From positions 1,798,001-1,862,000 of the forward strand of contig CP012810.1 in assembly GCA_001936135.1 (NCBI GenBank): a stretch of 64,000 nucleotides of DNA. The letters run 5' to 3'. A program made the translations under genes and the position numbers. Within the stretch, counting starts at the first letter, position 1; every line of letters begins with the position of its first letter. This document shows positions 36,485 to 46,219 of this stretch, in pieces. A model generated the notes under the pieces. It did not search any database. It was given only the letters and a program-made list of their open reading frames with translations, and had not been told where the DNA came from. This stretch comes from Saccharomycopsis fibuligera x Saccharomycopsis cf. fibuligera. Taxonomy: Eukaryota > Ascomycota > Saccharomycetes > Ascoideales > Saccharomycopsidaceae.

Positions 36485-36760
36485 CAACAACCACTCAATG
36501 AGGACGGGCAAACATTGCCTCAAATAATTGATGAACAACTACTACCCAATGAGGACGGGATACAAATGCCTCAAATACTTGATAAGCAAATACTACCCAT
36601 TGAGGACGGGATAAAAGTGTCTCACCTACCTAATGAGCAACTACTACCCAATGAGGACGGTCTAAGACTGCCTAAAATATTTGATAAGCAACTACTACCC
36701 GTTGAGGACGAACTAAAACTGTCTCAATTACTTGATAAGCAACAACTACCCATTGAACAA
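36485..36760 (+). repeat. 51-bp minisatellite in family 3 linker
   Basis: The block around AATGAGGACGG recurs with a 51-bp period (AGGAC at 36501, 36552, 36603, 36654, 36705), giving about five and a half units. In frame it encodes a degenerate 17-residue repeat of the type EDGxxxPQIxDKQLLP between integrase and reverse transcriptase. The units are diverged from one another, so the repeat is older than the insertion. Confidence 0.88.
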
Positions 36761-36945
36761 TGCTGCTTAGGCTCATCGCGCACGATGCGCCCGCCAGTGA
36801 AACTGATACCGAGTCACCAATCAAATTCGAGCGACACAAACACTCAAAGTGGTGATTCGAAGAACAAACCAACCACCCCATTTTGGCTCAAGTCTTTTAC
36901 AAGCCTTAAAAGAAAACCAACTGGATTGATGTAACTACGGCCTAT

Positions 36946-38214
36946 TTGAATGCTGACTTACAAGAAGAGGTCTATATTCACAGACCACAAGGTATCAAGT
37001 GTAACGTAACGATAAACCTCGAGGAGAAAGTCATATACCGATTACGCAAGGCTCTTTACGGTTTACGACAAAGTGGCAATCTATGGCACAACAACATTTC
37101 AGACCATCTTACCGAGTTAGGATTTAAGAAGAACCATGCATTTCCAAGCACTTTTATTAAGGTAAATACGGAAGAAATAGTTTGTGCAATTATTGGTATT
37201 TTTGTTGATGATATCCTTATAACTGCTGATAGTGAACACGAATTAGACTCTATTGTCCGCCTGCTAATGGCAAAATATACAATCAAGATCATTGCAGCAG
37301 ATCACGATGGCAAACAGAAATTTCTAGATACCGACCTAAAAGTGGAGAGGGGAAACGACAACCAAGTGGCCAGCATTCTGCTAGATCAAGAGCAGTACAT
37401 TATTAACTCCTGCAGGGGGTATGATATACAAAGCCCCAACAGAATGTTAAAAACACCATTGACACCAGGTTTTTACTTCAATAGAAATGATCACCCACTC
37501 GACGTCGATCAACGAGAGTTGAACACAAGGGTAACCCGGTATCGAAGATTGATTGGAACACTACTATATATTGGTACAATGAGTCGGCCAGATGCGCCTT
37601 ATGCAATAAATTATCTAGCTAAATTTTCCCATTATCCACACCGAATCTTGTTTGACCAAATTATTAGAGCATTCGGCTATCTACTACAGACAAAGGAAAG
37701 AGCCCTTAGATACGGAGAAGATAAGAGCGATAAGAGACTAATAGGTTACAGTGATAGCGATTATGCACAAGAACCAGAGAATAATCGGTCTACAATAGGA
37801 TACCTCTTTCGCTTAAATAATGCAAATATTCACTGGAAATCCACACAGACAGCTTTAACGTGTCAATCGTCCACAGAAGCAGAATTACAAGCGATTACTA
37901 CAGCTACTAATGAAGCGTCTTGGCTAAATGAGTTATTGATATTCGTTGGTCTCATTAAAGAAAGATTACCATACTTATTGAAGGTTGACAATATGTCTGC
38001 CATAAAGAAAGTCATTAATGGTAATTTTTCATCAAAATCTAAACATTATGCTGTGCGTTTGAACGTTGCCCTAGACAGATACCAGGGAAATGAATTTACC
38101 ATTAAGCATGTACCGTCATCACTACAGTTGGCAGATATACTCACAAAGCCAGTTACTACGGTGGTTATGAGTAACATATGTGACTTAGTTTTTGAGCCAC
38201 GAAATACAGTTTAA
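36946..38214 (+). mobile_element. Copia family 3 RT and RNase H portion
   Basis: The longest open stretch of family 3: reverse transcriptase with GIFVDDILITAD and LRQSGNLWHN, then RNase H with GYSDSDYAQ and SSTEAELQAI. It ends just before the polypurine tract and 3' LTR. Clearly a separate lineage from families 1 and 2. Confidence 0.88.
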
Positions 38215-38221
38215 GGGGGTA

Positions 38222-38625
38222 TGTTGGATTTATACCAATTAACGTCTTTCATACCGTTCATTTGGTATAATCTCCTTTTTGGTAAACTGCCTTTTGCGGC
38301 CGAGAACATTTGGGCGCACGCATAGTTGCTAAGGAGAACAACATCAAAGATGTGGAGGAAAATTTTCATCACCTGAGCATTATGGGTGAGGAATGAAATT
38401 ATTATATATAGTCTGAAAAACAGAATGTTTTTATTTAGTGATATAGTTTATAATAAAAGTAAGGAATATAAGTCCAATTTCATTACTCAGCTAAGTTTCA
38501 TTACGTAACTAAGATCTCAGTAAGTGGCTACCCTTCACTACTAGAAGCGAGACTAATCTAACCAGTGCTACTCAGAGGAGACAACCTCAGGTATGGGTAG
38601 CAGATCTAGTCACTATACTCTGACA
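38222..38625 (+). repeat. Copia family 3 3' LTR (404 bp)
   Basis: Matches the 5' LTR at 403 of 404 positions by eye; followed by the AGGGT target duplication. Confidence 0.93.
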
Positions 38626-38832
38626 AGGGTTCTCAACCGCGGTTGACAAGGGTGGTCCAGGATGTGTTGGGGGATCAGGTGGATCGTTGGGATACTCTGA
38701 GGAGTAAGGGGATGTATCATTTGGGATTTCATTTGATGGATTCATATTGAAACGTTTTGTTTTGTTGAATCCAGAAACCTTCTGACGTCTTAATTCAGAC
38801 CCTTTCACCCCATCTCTCACAATGTCAACGTT
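38626..38832 (-). mobile_element. LINE ORF1 N-terminus and 5' end beside tRNA-Tyr
   Basis: Continuation of the LINE at 31175-32980 beyond the family 3 insertion. The minus-strand frame reads VENP-PSTDVS across the target duplication. The first in-frame ATG is at 38745 (MNPSNEIPND), followed by a proline-rich stretch. About 80 bp of 5' leader remain before the tRNA-Tyr gene, so the LINE 5' end lies within roughly 10 bp of the tRNA 5' end. This is the only copy here with the ORF1 start. Confidence 0.8.
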
Positions 38833-38919
38833 CTCTCGGTGGCCAAGTTGGTTTAAGGCGCCAGACTGTAATTGCGAGCATTTATCTGGATATCGGGTGT
38901 TCGAATCACCCCCGAGAGA
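38833..38919 (+). tRNA. tRNA-Tyr (anticodon GTA), with 12-nt intron
   Basis: Cloverleaf readable by eye: acceptor CTCTCGG pairing with CCGAGAG, discriminator A, T arm GGGTG-TTCGAAT-CACCC. The anticodon arm is CCAGA/TCTGG with GTA at 38868-38870. A 12-nt intron (about 38872-38883) follows position 37, the usual place in fungal tRNA-Tyr. A T run at 38920 serves as Pol III terminator. Its spliced anticodon arm matches the family 2 primer-binding site. Confidence 0.95.
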
Positions 38920-38926
38920 TTTTTTC
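38920..38926 (+). terminator. Pol III terminator of tRNA-Tyr
   Basis: TTTTTT directly after the tRNA 3' end. Confidence 0.8.
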
Positions 38927-38999
38927 TATTTTTGCTGTATCTCCTGGGAGGCTCTCCGTGTTCACATCAGATGAGCAGCTTAGTACTTCTGAAATGAAT

Positions 39000-41261
39000 A
39001 TCTTTTTTCATACACAATATCGGCCGATTATTTCTATTTAAACGTGACGAAAATTGAGTTCTAAACCAACAAACCTAAATACAGTTAATCATTATTTATT
39101 GCTAAATAGCCTCGCGGATCTTTTATCTTCGTGCAAGATGCACGTACTTACTAATACTAATTGCGAATCAATAACATATTTTGTATTCAGTCTGATAATT
39201 ATTTGAAGAGGGTCAAACCCGATACTTTTATATATTTATTATTAGTTATATTTGGAAATACAAGGCTTTCACAATCAAATAATGGACGCTAGAGATACAA
39301 AAGACTTTAAAGTCCGGAAAAAGGATAAAAAAAATAATCTTGGAATCGTATCTATATAGAGCATACAGTATAGCTCAGTGCCTATTATATAGAGGAAACT
39401 TGCATTAGTAAAAACCCCCTGAGCATTAGTTAGACTCTAATTGCTTTGTTGGATTGGAAATAAATATAGGAGACATTGTAGTCTGGGAAGACTGATATTT
39501 TGTTGTTTGAGAGTCATTGTTTTGTTGCCGGCATTTAAAAAGAAAGCGTCTCACTTCAATACCATCTTCCACTGACTAAGATAACACTGATGTGTTATCT
39601 AATTCATTACCGTGGTGAGGTAGTAAGCAACACTAGAGATTGGAATAGTTATCCAATTGAACTTCTTATCTTTCCGCAGGCAAGAATATTTCTTTTGAAA
39701 TATCAGGTAGTTGGATTAACTTTCGGGTATCACTGAATGGAAGGATGAGACTGTTCCAGCTCAACTTACATTTCTTACCTTGGAATTTGAAGTTCTCAAC
39801 TGCGACGTGGAATGTGTGTAGAGTGTCGAAGCACCGAGGGTGTTTAAACGTTTGTGTGTTTACCATTTGCCAAAATGTTTGACACTCTTTATTAGTAACG
39901 TAATTGAAACGTGCCAGCTGGTTTGAGAATCGTAGTTTATCTTTCTTCTCGCGCACTTGTGCACTACCGTTCCGGGACTTGAAGTGGAAGACTTCTTTTG
40001 GTATGAACTTTTTTTTCAAAAACGGTACACCGAGCTCCACTGCTTCAGCTATATCTGATGTGCGCTGAAGCCCAAGGATGCCAGGATTGTGTTTGTTGGG
40101 GATTACTTGTTTCCACAGAGCTATTCTGTTTGCTTCTGTGGCTGTCAACGTGAAGCACTGTTCTGGGTTCTGTGCCAGTATAGATTTCCCTTGGCCTTCG
40201 CCTCCGTCAACTGTATCGAGAGCATCTCTCCACCAGAATTGAGTGTCAATATGTCCTGGTTTACATTCGAGCTCATAGCGTGCTTAAAAAACGTGATCTA
40301 GAAGGAGTTGTAGCTTCGCTCTGAAGAGCTTCAAGTATGGGTCGCTTTTATCTAGAAACAAGTTTTGTGCAATTCGTGCTTTTCTATACGTGAGCTGTGC
40401 TTTGAGGTCTATCATACCATAACCCCCTTTATGTCTATTTGTCTTGAGTTTCTCGAGGGAGACATTCGTGGCGTTTAGACATTGTTTGGAAACCATCTCG
40501 ATTGCATTTATTTGTTTGTCAGTGAGACTTTGATGACTTTTCTTGTAGTAGAATTTTGAACAGATAAATGTATTAGCGGCCATGAATTGACTGGACGGCG
40601 GCAGATGCTTGATATTGAAAATGTTAAACTTTGCGTACATTGTTTGTATCAAGCTATTTGGCCATCCCTGGTTCGGAGTTTTAATCCCGAGACACGTTAG
40701 TTTATGTTGGATTTGTACCAATTAACGTCTTTCATACCGTTTATTTGGTACAATCTTTTATTTTTGGTAAACTGCCTTTTGCGGCCGAGAACATTTGGGC
40801 GCACGCATAGTTGCTAAGGAGAACAATATCAAAGATGTGAAGGAAAATGTTCATCACCTGAGCATTATGGGTGAGGAATGAAATTATTATATATAGTCTG
40901 AAAAACAGAATGTTCTTATTTAGTGATATAGCTTATAATAAAAGAAAGGGAATATAAGTCCAATTTCATTACTCAGCTAAGTTTCATTACGTAACTAATA
41001 TCTCAGTAAGTGGCTACCCTTTACTACTAGAGGAGAGACTAATCTAACCAATGCTACTCAGAGGAGACAACCTCAGGTATGGGTAGCAGATCTAGTCACT
41101 ATACTCTGACATTATTGCTATTTAGTTATATTAGAAATACAAGGCTTTTACAATCAAACAATGAACTCGAAAGATACAAAAGACTCTCAAGTGCGGAAAT
41201 GACAGTTTATACTCTTGTTCTACTTGCTCAAGCGAAATGTCAAAAAGCTGCATTTGAGTTC
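39000..41261 (-). mobile_element. LINE fragment (ORF2 C-terminal part and 3' UTR), split by a family 3 LTR
   Basis: Minus-strand LINE whose 3' end shows as a short T run followed by CATACACAATATCG. It encodes the RT C-terminal region (near 40284-40706) and the C-terminal domain (near 39666-40148) with frame breaks. It keeps about 265 bp of the post-RT region (40364-40638) that the copy at 50436 lacks. Its 3' UTR holds about 270 bp not found in the other copies. A family 3 LTR insertion splits it (40707-41204), and it ends where another LINE tail begins. More diverged than the other copies, so older. Confidence 0.82.
40707..41204 (+). repeat. Family 3 solo LTR plus 93-bp tail, target duplication GTTTA
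   Basis: 40707-41111 is a diverged family 3 LTR (TGTTGGATTTG to CTCTGACA). It is followed by 93 bp (41112-41204) resembling 39237-39325. GTTTA occurs immediately before (40702-40706) and after (41205-41209), and LINE sequence resumes there, so LTR and tail behave as one insert. Confidence 0.8.
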
Positions 41262-41269
41262 TTGCTGGA

Positions 41270-41385
41270 TTTTTTTTTTTTCACACACAATATCGATTTA
41301 TTATTTCTATATAAACGATAGAAAATACAATCTTATAAACTTATCTATATAGTATATACAGTATAGTTCAGTTGTTAGTATATAT
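41270..41385 (-). mobile_element. LINE 3' tail, strongly 5' truncated
   Basis: T run then CACACACAATATCGATTTA, matching the 3' end of the LINE copies at 41660 and 50436; only about 115 bp are present. Typical of aborted target-primed reverse transcription. Confidence 0.85.
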
Positions 41386-41438
41386 GGATACTTCTCACGT
41401 CTTAATTCCGACTTTAGAAATCCTTCTCTAACAGGTAG

Positions 41439-41604
41439 TGTTGTGTTTAAAAGGGGTAGTTCTCTACTAAGCACTTTTAAACGCGTATTGTAGGAGTTAC
41501 TATTGTTATCGATGGGTATGTTCGGCTTGTCGTTTATTCCGCCCATCGCTATATACACAAGTTAGAAGGAACACAACGCCGACCTTTATACAAGATTTTC
41601 GATA
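41439..41604 (-). repeat. Solo LTR of the Ty3/gypsy element (166 bp), diverged
   Basis: Resembles the LTR at 50247-50410, both beginning TGTTGT in plus-strand reading and ending TTTTCGAYA. No target duplication recognised. Confidence 0.7.
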
Positions 41605-41659
41605 GCAAACTAGGTCTCTTGTCTAGACTGATTGTGAACACAGACTGATCAGGAATGTG

Positions 41660-42525
41660 TTTTTTTTTTTCACACACAATATCGATTTATTATTTCTATA
41701 TAAACGATAGAAAATACAATCTTATGAACTTATCTATATAGTATATACAGTATAGTTCAGTTGTTAGTATATAGGGAAAACTTGCACAAGTGAAAACCCC
41801 GTTAGTATTAGTTAGACTTTAATGGATCTTTTGGATTTGAAATAGATATAGGAGAGATTATAGTCTAGGATGGATGATATTTTATTTTTTTTTTTTTTTT
41901 TTTTTTGAGGGTCATTGCTTTGCTGTCGACAGATAAAAAGAAAGGGGTCTCACTTCAATACCATCTTCTACTCACTAAGATAACACTGATGTGTTATCTA
42001 ATTCATTACCGTGGTGATGTAGTAAATAAGACTAGAGAATGGAATGGTTTTCCAATCAAAGTCCTTAACTTTCCGTAGGCGGGAGTATTTCTTTTAAAAT
42101 ATCAAGCAGTAGTCGACCTGGATTAATTCTCGTGTATCACTGGATGGAAGGATGAGGGTGTCCCAGCTCAATTCCTTATTTATATGTAACTTTTTCCATA
42201 ACGCTTGTGCTACTGGACATTTAACCAAAAAGTGCTCCATTTGTTTGTTGATAGCATCTTCGTATGACTGCTGTTTGTATTTTTTACGTGATAAATCTTC
42301 AGAGCACCACTTACATTCCTCACCTTGGAATTTGAACTTCTCGACTCCGAGGTGGAATGTGTGTATATTCTCGAAGCAGCCAGGGTGTTTGAACGTTTGT
42401 TTGTTTATCATTTGCCAAAATGTCAGACACTCTCTATTAGTGACTTGCTTGAGACGTGCCAACTGGTTTGAGAATAGTAGTTTATCTTTCTTTTCGCGCA
42501 CTTGTGCACTACCGTTCCGGGACTG
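41660..42525 (-). mobile_element. LINE, 5'-truncated (ORF2 C-terminus and 3' UTR)
   Basis: Minus-strand LINE: terminal T run (41660-41670), 3' UTR with an internal T tract (41884-41906), and the C-terminal domain of ORF2 (near 42094-42501) with a cysteine/histidine cluster (CKWC...HFLVKC). The 5' truncation point abuts a sequence TGTATCCGATAAAGGAAC located 68 bp upstream of tRNA-Pro. Nearly identical to the matching part of the copy at 50436. Confidence 0.88.
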
Positions 42526-42593
42526 TGTATCCGATAAAGGAACTTGTTTGCAACATTGCTAAAAGAAAAATGTTTGCAACAGGTAGAGTGGTT
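42526..42593 (+). other. tRNA-Pro leader with shared motif
   Basis: Starts with TGTATCCGATAAAGGAAC and contains two loose repeats of an AAAGGAA...TGTTTGCAACA unit. The same motif pair occurs upstream of tRNA-Asp at 56931-56990. In both places a truncated LINE joins at its first base. Function unknown. Confidence 0.6.
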
Positions 42594-42700
42594 GGCCGCA
42601 TGGTCTAGAGGTATGATTCTCGCTTTGGGTAGCGAACTTGGGAATACCTGAGTTTATACCAATATGTGAGAGGTCCAGGGTTCAATTCCCTGTGTGGCCC
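42594..42700 (+). tRNA. tRNA-Pro (anticodon TGG), with about 35-nt intron
   Basis: Acceptor GGCCGCA pairs with TGTGGCC, discriminator C, T arm CAGGG-TTCAATT-CCCTG. Anticodon TGG at 42626-42628. The intron is about 42630-42664, after position 37, as in yeast tRNA-Pro(UGG). The D arm GGTCTAGAGGTATGATTCTC is close to the yeast gene. A short T run follows at about 42704. Confidence 0.93.
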
Positions 42701-42925
42701 CCTATTTTTGCTTTCAGACTAAGATGATTCTATATGTGAATACTGTGTTAATTCTTGAAATGAGAAAAATGTTTAGTAACTAGAAAACAGACAGGCGACA
42801 AAACTCAATATTAGCTTGTTAAATATAGTATATAAATAGGACATAACTCCATATGGCTGTTATAAACCATATGTGCAAGAGTCTAATGACTGGATCTACT
42901 GTTCATCACTGCGTTTATCACCTCT

Positions 42926-43339
42926 TGATAGTTTATAATAAACCAAGGAACATGAGTCGAATTTCATTACGAACTAAGTTACATCAAAAACTAGGATCTC
43001 AGTAAGTGACTATCCTTCACTACTAGAGGAGAGACTAATCTAACCAGTGCTACTCAGAGGAGACAACCTCAGGTATGGGTAGCAGATCTAGTCACTATAC
43101 TCTGACAATATCACTGAATAATAGAATTCGGTTATTTACACTATATACAGTAATCTCATTTCTTACTCATAATGGTCACGCGAGGAGAACTTTTTCATCA
43201 CGCTAATCTTTGCTGTTGTTCAACGTAGTAATTATGCATGCAGCCAAATATCCCCGCGCGCAAATGGCAGCTCACCCAAAAAGGAAAGTATACCTAATGA
43301 ACGGTATGAAAGATGTTAATTGGTACTATCCCAACAAAT
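42926..43339. repeat. Rearranged family 3 LTR halves
   Basis: 42926-43107 is the 3' half of a family 3 LTR in plus orientation, ending CTCTGACA. 43108-43339 is the 5' half in minus orientation, ending with the complement of TGTTGGGATAGTACC. The halves meet where the LTR reads AGTGATATAGTTT. Both are clearly diverged, so this is an old event. Confidence 0.75.
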
Positions 43340-45509
43340 TTCGCTCTGAATTATAAGATCTTTGAGTAGCGTGATTGAACAGATGCTTTATAAAGCGTGG
43401 ATTACGTAAAAGTCACGTGCGCAACATAACCGAATGTTGAAGCTATTGTTTTAGGGTGCGCGGTTATTGGTTGTGAAAAGTTCCCTTTCTGATGAAAATA
43501 AACAGAGATATTTGGTGGAACTGTGCATAATTACCAATCAAATTAATTCAAGTTAAATGGTAGCAATGAGCTACTTATAAAAGTGCATCTACATAAGTTC
43601 AAACAAAATAGCGAATGCTAGAAGCTAGCAGGTAAAAACCGTCCGGTGTATGTATCTCGATTCGAAAATCTAAAAAAGAACGGGTGCCCACAGCAACCTT
43701 ATATGTTACGATATTGTAAAATTGCTGTTTTTGTTGTGGTTCATGTATCATTTTGCTCGTCTCGGTGTTCTTACGTTTCTGCTACTGAAATACACTTTTA
43801 TCATCCATATCGTGTATAATATTGTTATTCTGCTTGTTAGTTTGCTGTGAGTTTTCCTTTACATATTTGTTGAGAAATTGTCGCCTATTTTTTGTTTCGC
43901 CCTGCATCCTCATTACAGCATGCTTACTCAGTCTTCATGTTTGTTAAAGTCAAATTCACTGATATAGCAACTGTGTATCGATACGCACGGCAAGAAACAC
44001 ATTGATTTTCTATAGCAAATATTCATCATGTAAAAGTGCTCTGTGCTTTCTTGTTTGTCTTTTTTTTTCTTCACCAACTGCATCACATATTATATTACTC
44101 TGTGTTGTATCAATACCAACGTAACCAAACTACCCTCTAACAAACTAATTACTTGCATGTTCTGCCAAACAGACAGAAACGTAACAGTCAGGATTGATAG
44201 GGGTTTTTCAACCTAATACGACCATCGACATACAAGGATACAATGCATCATAGGATGATGCGCACGAAAATAAGCTATCAAATTATGCAAGCGCATGGCC
44301 TGAGAAGCCCTTTAAAGAAGACTAAGTGAATTTAGTGTTTAAGCACAACAATTCAGCAGTTAAGTCAGTTTAGTTTGCAACCCGTGGTGATAGCAGCAGG
44401 CTAATAGTCATTTATAGAAAAAAGGGTGAAAATAGTAGGGAACTGGCAACTATAGCGAAGCCAACATTGTGCAAGTCACGGTGATTGGCATTGCTGGAGA
44501 CCATAAAAATGAAGAAAGTCCCTTACTTTATTACGGTGCTGAGAATACTGAACAAGAAAGCACGAGCCTCGCAAGCAAAGATCAAGGAAATGAGATGCCA
44601 ACAGTGTAGCAACGGGTTACTCAGAGAATAGGCTTTAAGGAAAAACTTTAAAGGATAGGTTTCGGGCTCTACGGGACACTAGAAACTTTCATACACTTTC
44701 TCGTGCTCGTACCCTTGCCCGCAGCACTTTTGTAGTTGGTGTTTATATGGCCATACAGTCTGATTACAGAGTCTGCCGATTTAACATCAAAAAAAGCGTA
44801 CACGACGCTGCAAAAAAACAACTCAGCACATATTACGATTTTACGTGTTTTTTCGCATTCGTAACTTTCAAGTCACTATCAATATGGCAACGGTACAATA
44901 GTTGTATCAGGTTGGTAGTTATGAATGAGCTCAGCATATTATTCAATTATAACGCATCTGAGCACAGAACGTATTAGGCCATCATTGGCGACTTTGGTAC
45001 TAAGAAACTTTACAAGTTGCTACATAGAGGACTTCACAAATTGCCAAACTTTTTGAGTTACTAAAGTTTCGTACTGATAAACCCATATTATGATCAAGCA
45101 TATCAGGGACTCGATGCCGGCAACACAAAAAAGAACATATTCTATTCTACCGTCTTATTGTTATTGTTATATAACAGTCTCAGTCTTTCCGCTTTCTTGC
45201 ATTGGTATTGGGCCTCTCTTCATGTCTGCTGCCCAAGTACATGAACTGCTTTATAGTTATGACCTTCATACCATAATATCAGTAAATTTGGTACATTATA
45301 ATATTGGTATAGAGCTGTTGAACCATGTGAGAAGACTGGTAATGTGAGCCTGCTGAGTAACAAAACAGTGAGACAAACCTGCATATTAGTGGCATAATCA
45401 TCGGCACGAGACGAAGTACATATAACATACATACGTAAATAATCAACTAGCGTAAATGAAATAGAAGCTTGAGTGTTTCGCTAGTAATCCAAAGAGTTGA
45501 ATGATACTT
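43340..45509. other. Stretch with no recognised gene
   Basis: AT-rich sequence with only short open frames (for example 44747-44977 and 45090-45347) that resemble nothing I recognise. No tRNA, LTR or LINE sequence seen. It could hold an unrecognised noncoding RNA, origin or centromere element, but nothing specific supports that. Confidence 0.5.
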
Positions 45510-46219
45510 GCAATCTATACAGGTACAAAACCCAGCACAGTGTTTCACGTTGCCAGCCACAGAAGCCAACATAATAGCTCTGTGGAAACAAGTAGTCGCC
45601 AACAAACACAATCCTGGTACCCTCGGGCTTCAGCGCACATCAGAAATAGCTGAAGCAGTGGAGCTCGGTGTACCGTTTTTGAAAAAAAAGCTCACTCCAA
45701 AAGAATTCTTCGACTTCAAGTCCCGGAACGGCAGTGCTCAAGTGCGCGAGACGAAGGTTAAACTACTTGATACTCCAAAAGAGGTATTCTGGCCTACCGA
45801 AAGATAGGGACTTTGACAGGAAAATGTTCCAGTCTCTAGTCTTGTTTACTACATCACTATGGTAATGAACTAGATAACACATCAGTGTTATCCTAGTGAG
45901 TGTAAGATGGTATTGAAGTGAGACCCCTTTCTTTTTATCTGTCGACAGCAAAGCAATGACCCTCAAAAAAAAAAAATAAAAAAATAAAAAAAAAAAACAA
46001 ATATCACTCATCCTAGACTATAATCTCTCCAATATCTATTTCAAATCCAAATGATCCATTAAAGTCTAACTAATACGAACGGGGTTTTCACTTGTATAAG
46101 TTTCCCCATATAACAACAAGTGAACTATACTGTATGTAGTATGTAGATAAAATGACAAAATTATACTTTCTATCGTTTATATGAAAAAACAAATTGATAT
46201 TGTGTGTGCAAAAAAAAAA
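45510..46219 (+). mobile_element. LINE fragment (plus strand) with poly(A) tail
   Basis: The only plus-strand LINE here. It encodes part of the ORF2 C-terminal region (RNGSAQVRE, WKQVVANKHNPG), lacks about 390 bp internally relative to the copy at 50436, and has an A-rich tract at 45966-45998 and a terminal poly(A) at 46210-46219 after ATTGTGTGTGC. It is joined to the 3' end of the Ty3/gypsy relic. Confidence 0.85.

Larger units (their letters stand above)
32986..38625 (+). mobile_element. Copia family 3 retrotransposon, young but broken
   Basis: 5' LTR 32986-33389, 3' LTR 38222-38625, target duplication AGGGT (32981-32985 and 38626-38630), inserted into LINE ORF1. The 404-bp LTRs differ at a single position by eye, so the insertion is recent. 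Parts: gag near 33765-34634, protease/integrase region near 34640-35770, linker with minisatellite to 36930, RT and RNase H 36946-38214. The coding region carries roughly five breaks. A sequence beginning TGG follows the 5' LTR, and AAGGGGG precedes the 3' LTR as polypurine tract. Confidence 0.93.

Noticed and set aside
44747-45347. Small open frames in the 43.3-45.5 kb interval
   Set aside because: Short, with no recognisable domain, and typical of chance frames in AT-rich DNA.
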